A program made the position numbers and the translations under genes. This document shows positions 1 through 8,275 of a stretch of DNA of 40,725 nucleotides, piece by piece. Numbering within the stretch: the first letter of the stretch is position 1; each line of letters starts with the position of its first letter. Location: NCBI GenBank assembly GCA_943349075.1, contig CALQYY010000003.1:1-40725 (forward strand). The letters run 5' to 3'. The stretch is from Candidatus Magasanikiibacteriota bacterium (GTDB lineage: Bacteria; Patescibacteriota; Patescibacteriia; Magasanikbacterales; 2-02-FULL-50-9b). Below the pieces are notes generated by a model that worked only from the letters and a program-made list of their open reading frames with translations, did not search any database and was not told where the DNA came from.

Positions 1-39
1 GCTGACGCGCAGGCGTCGCGCAAGTTCGGAAACGTTCAT
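1..39 (-). CDS. infB: Translation initiation factor IF-2, N-terminal fragment running off the window
   Basis: Reverse strand from ATG at 39 reads MNVSELARRLRVS, like the IF-2 N-terminal module; only 13 codons visible. Confidence 0.5.
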   Translation of the reverse strand, partial: MNVSELARRLRVS

Positions 40-209
40 GGGAGTAGAAATTAAAAGTAAGCCAATAATAGCTTATTTGAGCCTTAGCGTCAAACATGGG
101 GTCTAAGATTGCTATGGCCGCTTATAATCACCAAATTACCAATAAAAAAGAAGCCGACATCGCGCGTTAGCACAATGCCGACAAAGTAACTCGATCTGCT
201 CAGAGGCTT

Positions 210-818
210 TTAAGCCTGTTCGGTCTCGCGGACGGCCAGGAACTCGCAATCTTCATTAAACACGCGACCAAATAAAAGACTCGTCAAGCCAAGGTTGCAG
301 TACACTGGGTTCAAATTCATGCACATGACCTTACCATCCCACACAGTGCCAAGTGCAACAAGGGTAAAATGATAAGTAACCACTAAATATAGACGCTGCC
401 TCAGATAGTATTCGAGCATCTCGAGTGGTGTGGTAGGTCGATAGCCATCCTTGCTCATCAGCGCTAACACCTTCCTTGGTGAAACATTCCGCTTTGGGCG
501 GTACACCTTGTATATGCACGTCGCAGAACCGTGCTCGAACGACTTGATCACGTCCGGTGCTTTGAAGTTCGCGTCAGTAATTTCCCGGTCTTTAGTGAGT
601 AGCCCAAGTTCTTTCTCGCTCTTATCAAACGAGGACTCGTAATTCACAAGTTGTGTGACCGGTTCACTCGTTTCACACGACAATTCACGCACCTCTTGCG
701 CCAATTGCTCTTCAAGCAAGTCTATCAAAACTTGCAACTGAGCACCTGCGCCGTCCTCCAAATTCTCATCGAGACTTCTGAGACTAGCTAACTGAACTTC
801 TGTGATTCTTTGCTTCAT
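210..818 (-). CDS. Hypothetical protein (MKQRITEVQLASLRSL...), trimmed start
   Basis: ORF 210..893; internal ATG at 818 is preceded by AGGAGGG (complement of 827-833), so the start was moved from 893. Confidence 0.65.
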   Translation of the reverse strand: MKQRITEVQLASLRSLDENLEDGAGAQLQVLIDLLEEQLAQEVRELSCETSEPVTQLVNYESSFDKSEKELGLLTKDREITDANFKAPDVIKSFEHGSATCIYKVYRPKRNVSPRKVLALMSKDGYRPTTPLEMLEYYLRQRLYLVVTYHFTLVALGTVWDGKVMCMNLNPVYCNLGLTSLLFGRVFNEDCEFLAVRETEQA

Positions 819-882
819 GTTCAACTCCCTCCTAAAGTTACGTATACAACTTCCGACCGCTAAGCCGCTTAGTTGACGGCTT

Positions 883-911
883 ACAATAGCCAATTTTCAC
901 AATCTTGTCAA
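883..911 (-). promoter_or_regulatory. sigma70-like promoter for the 210..818 gene
   Basis: Minus strand TTGACA (906-911), 17-bp spacer, TATTGT (883-888). Confidence 0.55.
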
Positions 912-916
912 GACGG

Positions 917-945
917 TTGACACAATTTTAGATTTTGAGTACAGT
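917..945 (+). promoter_or_regulatory. sigma70-like promoter for nrnA
   Basis: TTGACA (917-922), 17-bp spacer, TACAGT (940-945). Confidence 0.5.
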
Positions 946-959
946 GCTCTATCAACTCT

Positions 960-1925
960 ATGCAAGAAATGGCTCAGCAAATCCATCTGCATCTGACCTC
1001 GCGCGCCCAGCGAGTTGTTGTGGTTCCCCACAAAAACCCTGATGGCGACACGCTTGGAGCGGCAACCGCCTTCTTGCATTACCTACGCGGCATCGGCGTC
1101 GACGCAACACTTTGGTGTAAAACCGGCACAAGCTCAGCGCTTTCATTTTTGCCGCATGCCGACGAGCTCCGCAGCGACCCTGCAATCTGGACTGACCGCC
1201 AATTCGACACGGTTTGCATCTTTGATTCCGGCGATCCTGTGTTTGCGGGCGCACAAGATTGCATCAATTCCCTCGCGAAAAAACCCCGCATCATCAACTT
1301 CGACCACCACTTCACCAACACTCAATTCGGTGACTACAATTTTGTCCAAACCTCTGCCGCATCAACCACTGAAGTTTTACACAACTATTTCAACTACCTC
1401 GGCCTCTCTCCCGATTCGACAATGGCAACCGCGCTCCTCACTGGCCTCATGACAGACACCGGAAATTTTTCAAATCCAGCAACGTCAGAATCTTCGCTGC
1501 GCACCGGCTCCGAACTTATGCGCGCGGGCGGAAATTACACCGCGATTTTGAACTACACCTATCGCAACAAATCAACTGACGCGCTCAAACTCTGGGGAAT
1601 CGCGCTCTCGCGTCTCATCATCAAAAAAGATCTTGACCTTGCGTACACCGTTTTGCTTCGCAGCGACATGGCCGGCCTCAAAGTAACTGACGGCGACATC
1701 GAAGGTGTTGCGAATTTTCTGAACTCAATTGGCGAAACAAAAATCTCAATGGTTCTCAAAGAAACGCAAGACGGCATGGTCAAAGGTAGTTTACGCACAA
1801 CCACTAACGACATCGATGTTTCCGAAATCGCCGGCGGCTTTGGCGGCGGTGGTCACAAAAAAGCAGCAGGCTTTTCGGTTCGCGGCCGACTCGAAAACGT
1901 TGCTGATGAATGGCGAATTGTCTAA
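960..1925 (+). CDS. nrnA: DHH-family bifunctional oligoribonuclease/PAP phosphatase (NrnA-like)
   Basis: DHH/DHHA1 features: HKNPDGDTLGAA, FDSGD, NFDHHFTN, GGGGHKKAAGF. Confidence 0.9.
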   Translation: MQEMAQQIHLHLTSRAQRVVVVPHKNPDGDTLGAATAFLHYLRGIGVDATLWCKTGTSSALSFLPHADELRSDPAIWTDRQFDTVCIFDSGDPVFAGAQDCINSLAKKPRIINFDHHFTNTQFGDYNFVQTSAASTTEVLHNYFNYLGLSPDSTMATALLTGLMTDTGNFSNPATSESSLRTGSELMRAGGNYTAILNYTYRNKSTDALKLWGIALSRLIIKKDLDLAYTVLLRSDMAGLKVTDGDIEGVANFLNSIGETKISMVLKETQDGMVKGSLRTTTNDIDVSEIAGGFGGGGHKKAAGFSVRGRLENVADEWRIV

Positions 1926-1927
1926 TA

Positions 1928-1956
1928 TTGATTATTTTGGTCAAATTCGCTAAACT
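1928..1956 (+). promoter_or_regulatory. sigma70-like promoter for clpP
   Basis: TTGATT (1928-1933), 17-bp spacer, TAAACT (1951-1956), 8 nt before the ATG. Confidence 0.45.
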
Positions 1957-1964
1957 CTCCCTAT

Positions 1965-2546
1965 ATGTCAACTTTTCTCATTCCAACCGTCATTGAAAAA
2001 TCCCCACACGGCGAGCGCGCATACGACATCTATTCGCGCCTTTTAAAAGATCGCATCATTTTTCTTGGCACCGAGATTAACGACGACGTCGCAAATTCTG
2101 TGATTGCTCAGCTTTTATTTCTTGAAAGCCAGGACAAAACAAAGGACATCAAAATTTACATCAACTCACCAGGCGGATCAGTTACTGCAGGACTCGCGAT
2201 TCTCGACACCATGAATTTCGTGAAACCTGATGTTTCAACAATTTGTGTTGGCATGGCAGCATCGATGGGAGCGGTTTTGCTTTCAGCTGGTGCAAAAGGC
2301 AAACGCTTCGTACTTCCGAATTCTGAAATCATGATCCACCAAGTGCTCGGTGGCGCAGAAGGCCAAGCATCGGATATCAAAATTCGTGCAGAGCGAATTA
2401 TTCAGATGAAAGAAAATTTGAATAAGATTCTCGCGAAAAACACGGGGCAGAAATTCGATAAAATTGAGCGCGACGCGGATCGTGACTACTTCATGACCGC
2501 AGCCGAGGGTGTTGCCTACGGCATTGTCGATAAAATCATTAAGTAA
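1965..2546 (+). CDS. clpP: ATP-dependent Clp protease proteolytic subunit
   Basis: [19 protein letters not shown] (catalytic Ser), MIHQ (catalytic His). Confidence 0.97.
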   Translation: MSTFLIPTVIEKSPHGERAYDIYSRLLKDRIIFLGTEINDDVANSVIAQLLFLESQDKTKDIKIYINSPGGSVTAGLAILDTMNFVKPDVSTICVGMAASMGAVLLSAGAKGKRFVLPNSEIMIHQVLGGAEGQASDIKIRAERIIQMKENLNKILAKNTGQKFDKIERDADRDYFMTAAEGVAYGIVDKIIK

Positions 2547-2548
2547 CT

Positions 2549-2577
2549 AAAAACCGGCGATTTACGCCGGTTTTTTT
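2549..2577 (+). terminator. Intrinsic terminator of clpP
   Basis: AAAAACCGGCG-ATTTA-CGCCGG-TTTTTTT. Confidence 0.9.
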
Positions 2578-2582
2578 AAACA

Positions 2583-2714
2583 AAAATTCCTGCCGATTAA
2601 TTCGCGCTCAAGAAGACTTCTTATAGATGGATTCGAGCCGGAGCCCGAATTCCCCTTCTAAGGAGTCCCCATGCTTGTCGTGAGCGCGAGTTAATTGGCA
2701 GGAACCTGTCTGAA
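2583..2714 (-). ncRNA. Candidate orphan structured small RNA, family unknown
   Basis: 22-bp closing stem (2589-2610 with 2681-2702; two A.C mismatches in the minus RNA), inner hairpin ATTCGGGC-TCCG-GCTCGAAT with a cUNCGg-type tetraloop, U-tract after the 3' arm, consensus promoter immediately upstream. Confidence 0.55.
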
Positions 2715-2720
2715 CGTCGA

Positions 2721-2749
2721 AATATACAGGTAAACGAAACTTTTGTCAA
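2721..2749 (-). promoter_or_regulatory. Near-consensus sigma70-like promoter driving the small RNA candidate
   Basis: Minus strand TTGACA (2744-2749), exactly 17-bp spacer, TATATT (2721-2726). Confidence 0.7.
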
Positions 2750-2778
2750 GTCTCGCTCGTGGGGATAAATTAAATCCG

Positions 2779-4605
2779 TTAGTTTCCTGCTGTTCCTGCG
2801 GCATCGGGGCTCGTTGGAACCCCAACTGTTACCCCTAATTCTGGTGTTGATGTTGGCGCAACCCCAATAAGGCACACCTCCGCCCACGGCTTATAGTAGC
2901 TTTGAAAATCCTCTTTTTTAACGGTTCCATCTGCGTATTCAACGGTATAGGTAAACAACATTGTTGCTCCCGCATGCGCTTTTTCGGTACATTTGACCTT
3001 ACCTGGCGGCAAAGTTGTTGTTGGAATCTCCTTTTTAGGTGGCGCTGGCTGCGCAGCTAACTTTTTTGGGATTGTTCGACTTGCCTTTCGACCGTCTGAC
3101 GTGCCCCAAAAATTGAAGTCGAGTGTTGTGCCCTTAAGATGCGGGTCAAGGAGTACCCAGTGCGCTGTATCATTTTTAAATCGGAAATCAGGCTTCGGGT
3201 CGTAGATCGTTGCATCTGTTCCTGAAACGCCATTTTCGAAGTAGTAGCCAACTTGATATGAGTGGTTCCGGCGCTCTACGATTGGAAACCCAGCGCCCAT
3301 CGCCGCGCGAAATGTCGTTGTTCCAATCTGACACAAACCACCCCCAAATTCTGGCTGCGTTTTATTATCTTTGATCACGAGCTCCTCGAGATATCCAGCC
3401 GCACCATCAATTGGACCAAGCGCTTTCATCAAAGAAAATGTTTCGCCAGGCGCGATCAAAATATTCTTCAAAGAATTCATTCCGGTTGTGATATTGTGGA
3501 TACGATTTTTTGGAGACCCTGCAAATTCAGAGCGCCCCGTTCCGATCAGTTCATTCAAACCAAGCTCGTTTAGGTCGCCAATCTTTATCTTCGGCTCAGC
3601 ATCTTTTGTGGCGACCACAACTGTATTTTCCTTTGTGCTCAGTGAGGCAAACAAATTATTTGCAAGTGCTTCCCAATCAATTTGAACGCCAAGCACATGC
3701 GGCTGAAATTTCAAAACTTTTTTCCCATCAAATTCGAACTCAGCATTTTTTGGCTCTTGTTCAAAAGCAGCAAGTTGAGCGCCGAGCTTTAATTTCAAAA
3801 ACTCAGCATCAATCGCAACAACAACATCTCCATCAGCCATGCGCGGCTGCAAAAGCGCAACAAGATCGGTGTTTGTTAGTGTAAAATTTTTATCTTTAAT
3901 TTTGAGCACGCGTCCTTTGGTAATTTCGCTCGCGAGCGTTTCTGCATTTGATTTTAAGCTCTCAGCACGATCAGTTGTGATTTCCGGCTCCATTTCGATA
4001 ATAGCAGCTGTCACCCGATTCTGCCCCGACGTAACAGCAGATTCAAACGACTGTGTGAGTGATTCAAGATCTATCTGCTGTCCATTTGTTGATGGAACGA
4101 CTGTTACGCCCGATTCTGAAAAAGCGAATTTTGCATTTGCAGCACTTGTTAACGGAAGTGCCCATGAATCAACAAGCTCTTTTGTTACAATTTCAGACGG
4201 AAGACGCATCAAAGAAAGCTCAACATCGGTTCTCTGGCCAAACCCAAGCACGTCGCGCAATTTACGAGTCAAAGCGTCGCGGCTTGCAACATTTTTTGCA
4301 TGTTCGAGCGTGCTTTCAACATCAAATGCTGCGATCGAAACAGGGATTATACGAGAACCCATTCCTGGAATTTCAACGGTCACACCCTGTGAAAAGGTTG
4401 CGATTTTTTTATTCAGCTCGCGCTCCGAATCAAGGAGAGTTTTTCCACCAACATCAACGCCCGCAATATAAAATTGTGGAGAAAAATTTTTAAACGTTGC
4501 AGCAGACGCAAAAATAGCGCCAATTCCAAATGCGCCAATAACAAATGTGCCGGCGAGCAGCACGACATACGGTTTTTTTAAAGCTGACAAAATTTCAATC
4601 TTCAT
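2779..4605 (-). CDS. VanW family protein with N-terminal membrane anchor and YoaR-like putative peptidoglycan-binding region
   Basis: N-terminal TM; VanW-like GETFSLMKALGPIDGAAGY...GGGLCQIGTTTFRAAMGAGFPIVERRNHSYQVGYY. Confidence 0.9.
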   Translation of the reverse strand: MKIEILSALKKPYVVLLAGTFVIGAFGIGAIFASAATFKNFSPQFYIAGVDVGGKTLLDSERELNKKIATFSQGVTVEIPGMGSRIIPVSIAAFDVESTLEHAKNVASRDALTRKLRDVLGFGQRTDVELSLMRLPSEIVTKELVDSWALPLTSAANAKFAFSESGVTVVPSTNGQQIDLESLTQSFESAVTSGQNRVTAAIIEMEPEITTDRAESLKSNAETLASEITKGRVLKIKDKNFTLTNTDLVALLQPRMADGDVVVAIDAEFLKLKLGAQLAAFEQEPKNAEFEFDGKKVLKFQPHVLGVQIDWEALANNLFASLSTKENTVVVATKDAEPKIKIGDLNELGLNELIGTGRSEFAGSPKNRIHNITTGMNSLKNILIAPGETFSLMKALGPIDGAAGYLEELVIKDNKTQPEFGGGLCQIGTTTFRAAMGAGFPIVERRNHSYQVGYYFENGVSGTDATIYDPKPDFRFKNDTAHWVLLDPHLKGTTLDFNFWGTSDGRKASRTIPKKLAAQPAPPKKEIPTTTLPPGKVKCTEKAHAGATMLFTYTVEYADGTVKKEDFQSYYKPWAEVCLIGVAPTSTPELGVTVGVPTSPDAAGTAGN

Positions 4606-5032
4606 CTACTACAACGATTGGGATATGGTGCACTTTGATCTGTTTCGGGATCGTGAGCGTCAGCATTCCATTTTTAAATTGCGCACTCGCCTCTTCTGAC
4701 TTTACATCTACCGGCAAAATAATACTGCGTGAAAAATTTCCCCAAAAACATTCTTCAGAAAAAAAATGCTCCGCACTTCGCTCAATCTCGCGCACACGCG
4801 TTCCACGAATCGTCAAAACATCTCCATCGAGATGAATGGAAATTTGCTCCGGATCAACTCCGGCAATGGGCGCCATAATGATCAGCAGATCCGAAGTCTC
4901 CGCAATATCAACCGGCAACTCACCTTCACCAGCAATGTCTGAGGACAATGCCTCAACCTGCTCGGTATTGTCAAACAAATATGGGTTCGCCATACGCGTG
5001 GCCATTATACGATTAATTTTTCCACTTGGCAA
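4595..5032 (-). CDS. Hsp20/alpha-crystallin family small heat shock protein
   Basis: ACD pattern: IMAPIAGVDPEQISIHLDGDVLTIRGTR...GNFSRSIILPVDV...AQFKNGMLTLTIPK; start could be an internal Met. Confidence 0.85.
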   Translation of the reverse strand: MPSGKINRIMATRMANPYLFDNTEQVEALSSDIAGEGELPVDIAETSDLLIIMAPIAGVDPEQISIHLDGDVLTIRGTRVREIERSAEHFFSEECFWGNFSRSIILPVDVKSEEASAQFKNGMLTLTIPKQIKVHHIPIVVVDED

Positions 5033-5905
5033 TTATTTTTTTGCACCTCCAAGCGCCTCCTTCAGCGTTGCCAAATTCTGCGTCATTACGCTGATATATG
5101 TCTCAGGTTCCGGCTCCGCAACCTCAAGCGGATTCAATATAAAGATGGTTCGGCCTGTGTCGCGCGCAACCGATTCCAAAATTGCGGGACTGAGCTCCGA
5201 CTCTCCAAACAACGCTGCCTGTGGATATTTTTCAAGCGTTCGAATAACCGCAGCAATTTCCGCTGGCGATGGATTGTCTTCTGGAATATCCTTCACAACT
5301 GCAACCACATTCAAATTGTAGTCCTGCGCCAAATATCCAAACGCGTCATGGAGCGTCACAATATTTCGCTGAGGGAGCGCCCCGAGCGTTCGATATTCTG
5401 CATCAAGCGCGCGCAGTTTTTCAACATAAGCACTCGTTCGAAGCCCAATAATTTCAGCTGACTCTGGAAACTGCTTTTGCATCTCGGCTCCAATCCCCTG
5501 CACCATCACAATCATACGAGCTGGTGAGAGCCATACATGCGGATCGTCGGCGCCCGGCGGCAAATTCAAAAATTTCGACGCGGTAATTACCGGCGCTTTT
5601 GATTCAGCTGCTGAAATTCCATTTGCAATCCAATCATCAAGTGTGAGCCCAAGCGTCACAATTGCCTTCGTGCGCTGCAAAATCTCGAGCTCGCGCGTTG
5701 ATAAAATCACATCATGCGGCTCCGCGCCTTTTGGCAAAACGCTCTGCACATCAGCAACATCGCCCAAAATATTTTTGGTGACCGAAGTGAGTGGAACAAT
5801 TGTTGTTGCAACAACCGGTTCGTTTGAATTAATTTTTTGTGCGCACCCCGCGCCACCGAGGATCAGCGTGCCTAAAAATAAGCCTGTGAGTAGAATTTTT
5901 TTCAT
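5033..5905 (-). CDS. Metal (Zn/Mn) ABC transporter substrate-binding lipoprotein, ZnuA/TroA-like
   Basis: Lipobox LGGAGC; metal-ligand motifs GAEPHDVILST, DDPHVWLSP, VTLHDAFGYLAQ; start trimmed to MKKILLTG. Confidence 0.88.
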   Translation of the reverse strand: MKKILLTGLFLGTLILGGAGCAQKINSNEPVVATTIVPLTSVTKNILGDVADVQSVLPKGAEPHDVILSTRELEILQRTKAIVTLGLTLDDWIANGISAAESKAPVITASKFLNLPPGADDPHVWLSPARMIVMVQGIGAEMQKQFPESAEIIGLRTSAYVEKLRALDAEYRTLGALPQRNIVTLHDAFGYLAQDYNLNVVAVVKDIPEDNPSPAEIAAVIRTLEKYPQAALFGESELSPAILESVARDTGRTIFILNPLEVAEPEPETYISVMTQNLATLKEALGGAKK

Positions 5906-5910
5906 ATTTT

Positions 5911-6342
5911 TTAAATTTCTCGCCACGCAAATAAACCAAAAATCGCGAATGTGCAAATGTAGGATGCGATGCAAACCAGGCACCAGGTTGCGAGCAATAC
6001 GCTACTGATCCACGCAAGATGCAGGCTAAACCCGGCCGCAAACGCGATGCTTGCCGCAAGAATGAGCTTAGTTCGGCGCTGTGGACGGTTCAACATTTCT
6101 GTTGCGAGCGTAAAAAACCACACATACCCCAGCATCCCCAAAATCGCAACCGGAACTCCGAAGACCTCAGAATAAATCCCCTTGTTCACGATATCGCAGT
6201 TAAACTGGGCGTTCAGATTGCAAAGTACCGAATTTGTTGTGCTAAAATGTATGTAGGTCGCGTATATGGTAATCAAAAAGCCTATCACGGAAAACCCCTT
6301 GATTCCTTGGTAAACTCGCTGGTGTTTGACGTTTATTTCCAT
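5911..6342 (-). CDS. Vitamin K epoxide reductase (VKOR) family protein
   Basis: Multi-TM; CNLNAQFNCDIVNKG...EVFGVPVAILGMLGY and CLVC redox motif. Confidence 0.9.
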   Translation of the reverse strand: MEINVKHQRVYQGIKGFSVIGFLITIYATYIHFSTTNSVLCNLNAQFNCDIVNKGIYSEVFGVPVAILGMLGYVWFFTLATEMLNRPQRRTKLILAASIAFAAGFSLHLAWISSVLLATWCLVCIASYICTFAIFGLFAWREI

Positions 6343-6389
6343 TGATGGTATTCTACACCCGCAAAATAATTAGGACAACTAATTACAGA

Positions 6390-6437
6390 AGACTTGGCTC
6401 AGCCATTTTCCCTTCGGGAAAATAGAGGGACCTGCGT
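6390..6437. repeat. Tandem structured repeat, copy 1
   Basis: agacttgg...ggacctgcgt with hairpin ATTTTCC-CTTCG-GGAAAAT; second copy at a 73-bp offset. Confidence 0.75.
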
Positions 6438-6462
6438 CAGAAACAATGAGTTGCTAATTATA

Positions 6463-6510
6463 AGACTTGGCCCACCTATTTTTCTTTCAGAAAAATAGTG
6501 GGACCTGCGT
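6463..6510. repeat. Tandem structured repeat, copy 2
   Basis: agacttgg...ggacctgcgt with hairpin CTATTTTTCT-TTC-AGAAAAATAG plus outer CCCA/TGGG. Confidence 0.75.
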
Positions 6511-6550
6511 TCGGAGCAAATCCGGACGCGAGCGTCCGATTTGCTCCGAA
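6510..6550. repeat. Long hairpin immediately upstream of tRNA-Glu
   Basis: TTCGGAGCAAAT-C-CGGACG-CGAG-CGTCCG-ATTTGCTCCGAA: 18 bp with one bulged C. Confidence 0.85.
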
Positions 6551-6553
6551 CTT

Positions 6554-6628
6554 GGTCCCATCGTCTAACGGTTAGGACATTAGGTTTTCATCCTAAAAAC
6601 AGGGGTTCGATTCCCCTTGGGACTACCA
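6554..6628 (+). tRNA. tRNA-Glu (anticodon UUC) with encoded CCA
   Basis: Cloverleaf by eye: GGTCCCA/TGGGACT acceptor, anticodon loop TTTTCAT, GGTTCGATTCC T-arm, ACCA end. Confidence 0.93.
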
Positions 6629-6687
6629 AAAAATACCAGCTTCGGCTGGTATTTTTTATTTAGGTAGTCCCAAGGGGAATCGAACGG
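6623..6687. repeat. 65-bp repeat copy A: tRNA 3' tail, terminator and inverted tRNA-Glu 3' fragment
   Basis: 64/65 identical to 7427-7491; 6663-6685 is the exact reverse complement of tRNA positions 6605-6627. Confidence 0.95.
6629..6657 (+). terminator. Terminator after tRNA-Glu (potentially bidirectional)
   Basis: AAAATACCAGC-TTCG-GCTGGTATTTTTT. Confidence 0.88.
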
Positions 6688-6796
6688 GCATAAAGGAATT
6701 GCCTGGGGCAATTCCGACTGCCCCGGACCGCGAGCGCCCAAGCGCGAACGGCGATTCCCGATCTAAAAAATAAGTAACACTTGTCAAAACCATTCA

Positions 6797-7354
6797 TTAC
6801 TTTGGTTGTACCGCAGAATCGAACTTAAGCGAATTCATCACTTGCTGACCATATGAATTCATAAATTCTACATCGTAGGCAATCACTATGATGCGAGACT
6901 TATCAAGGGTTGGAATTGCAACAATATCTAATGAAAAAAGTCCTTCAGCATGTGTTTTAACAGCTTGTAAATTGCTTACAACCACCGGCTCGACCTTCAT
7001 TCCTGCCGAATAATGACCAGACTTTTGTTTTAACCACTGCTCCGCTGACATTCCTTTTGGAAGAACATCTGAGGTTATGTCTACAGTTGCAGGGCCATCA
7101 AATGATTCGAGATTCTGTTTCTTGATAGATTCATAAGTCTCAACGTCCCACAAACTGACGTATGAACCACCATTACTAGATGTGCTGCCTTCGCCGAATA
7201 TCATCGTTCCTTGAGGAACTACAAAAGAAACCCCAGGAAGTGAGTACACGACCTCTTTGTTTGATAATTCAGGTGCAGTAGCTGGCTGCTGCACCGCGCA
7301 TCCTGCTCCAACAAACAAAAGCACCACTGGTAGAATAAAATATTTCAATTTCAT
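6797..7354 (-). CDS. Hypothetical lipoprotein
   Basis: MKLKYFILPVVLLFVGAGC signal peptide/lipobox. Confidence 0.8.
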   Translation of the reverse strand: MKLKYFILPVVLLFVGAGCAVQQPATAPELSNKEVVYSLPGVSFVVPQGTMIFGEGSTSSNGGSYVSLWDVETYESIKKQNLESFDGPATVDITSDVLPKGMSAEQWLKQKSGHYSAGMKVEPVVVSNLQAVKTHAEGLFSLDIVAIPTLDKSRIIVIAYDVEFMNSYGQQVMNSLKFDSAVQPK

Positions 7355-7426
7355 ATATACAAATTATTTTAAACTAGTATAACACAGGGAGAGGTGTTAT
7401 AAAGATGTTTTGCCTACCGCTTTGAT

Positions 7427-7491
7427 CTACCAAAAAATACCAGCTTCGGCTGGTATTTTTTATTGAGGTAGTCCCAAGGGGAATCGAACGG
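7427..7491. repeat. 65-bp repeat copy B (terminator and tRNA-Glu 3' fragment)
   Basis: 64/65 identical to 6623-6687. Confidence 0.95.
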
Positions 7492-7500
7492 CTCGAAGCG

Positions 7501-7530
7501 TAGAAAAAAAGTTCTGTGAACTTTTTTTTT
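7501..7530. terminator. Bidirectional terminator-like hairpin
   Basis: AAAAAAAGTTC-TGT-GAACTTTTTTT. Confidence 0.5.
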
Positions 7531-7639
7531 CAGTGAGAGGGGCTGAGCCCTGCGAAGCCCGGGGTCGTAGACTGATTTTACATGTAACAATTCGATGAAC
7601 TGCCCCGGACCGCGAGCGACGAATCCGCCACGATCCTTT

Positions 7640-8254
7640 TTATATCTCTCTCACACACTTATCCTCAGCTATCTGCGCATCCTTACGCATTTTTTCTGGC
7701 ACAACAAAACTCCGTTTGTTTAAATTTGTACCACTGATCGCAAAGAATTTTTCTGATTTCCACATCTGCCAACATGGTCCTGGTGAATTATCTACACCCG
7801 ATTCAAAGAAAATAAAATCACCACCAATAACATCAGCACCTCTAAATTCAGAACCAAATGCGTAAGATGATTTAATTTTTTCAGAATAAATCATCTTTGC
7901 ACCAAGCACAGCGTCAACGGAGCCTGTCTGCTGGTATTGTACATCACGAGTTGCATCGTATAACCAAATATTTTGCGTATCACCCATATTTCCAGACTCT
8001 GTAATAAAATAATATCGCATCGGATTTGTATCATCTTTAAAAGTTTCGACACCGTGTGCGCGATGAATTGCGAGCTCTACCCGCGCTGCAAATAACTCCG
8101 ACTTTAATTGAGTATTTTCTGAAGAAAGTTGTGATGTCTCAGACTGAACAATGTTTGGCTCCAATGAAACTTCTACACTTTCAGGACTAACTTTCTGACA
8201 CCCTCCACCAATAAGTAGAAGCATCGCTGGCAAAACAAAATATTTCAATTTCAT
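7640..8254 (-). CDS. Hypothetical lipoprotein
   Basis: MKLKYFVLPAMLLLIGGGC signal peptide/lipobox; DNA of the 5' end near-identical to the 6797..7354 gene. Confidence 0.8.
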   Translation of the reverse strand: MKLKYFVLPAMLLLIGGGCQKVSPESVEVSLEPNIVQSETSQLSSENTQLKSELFAARVELAIHRAHGVETFKDDTNPMRYYFITESGNMGDTQNIWLYDATRDVQYQQTGSVDAVLGAKMIYSEKIKSSYAFGSEFRGADVIGGDFIFFESGVDNSPGPCWQMWKSEKFFAISGTNLNKRSFVVPEKMRKDAQIAEDKCVREI

Positions 8255-8275
8255 ATATACAAATTATTTTAAACT

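Noticed and set aside
130-209. Weak terminator-like structure downstream of the 210..818 gene
   Set aside because: Only a short stem with G.U pairs and a distant T-run on the minus strand; not strong enough to call
2621-2887. 88-aa minus-strand ORF
   Set aside because: Crosses the vanW 3' end in another frame and runs through the promoter and structured RNA; no protein-like features
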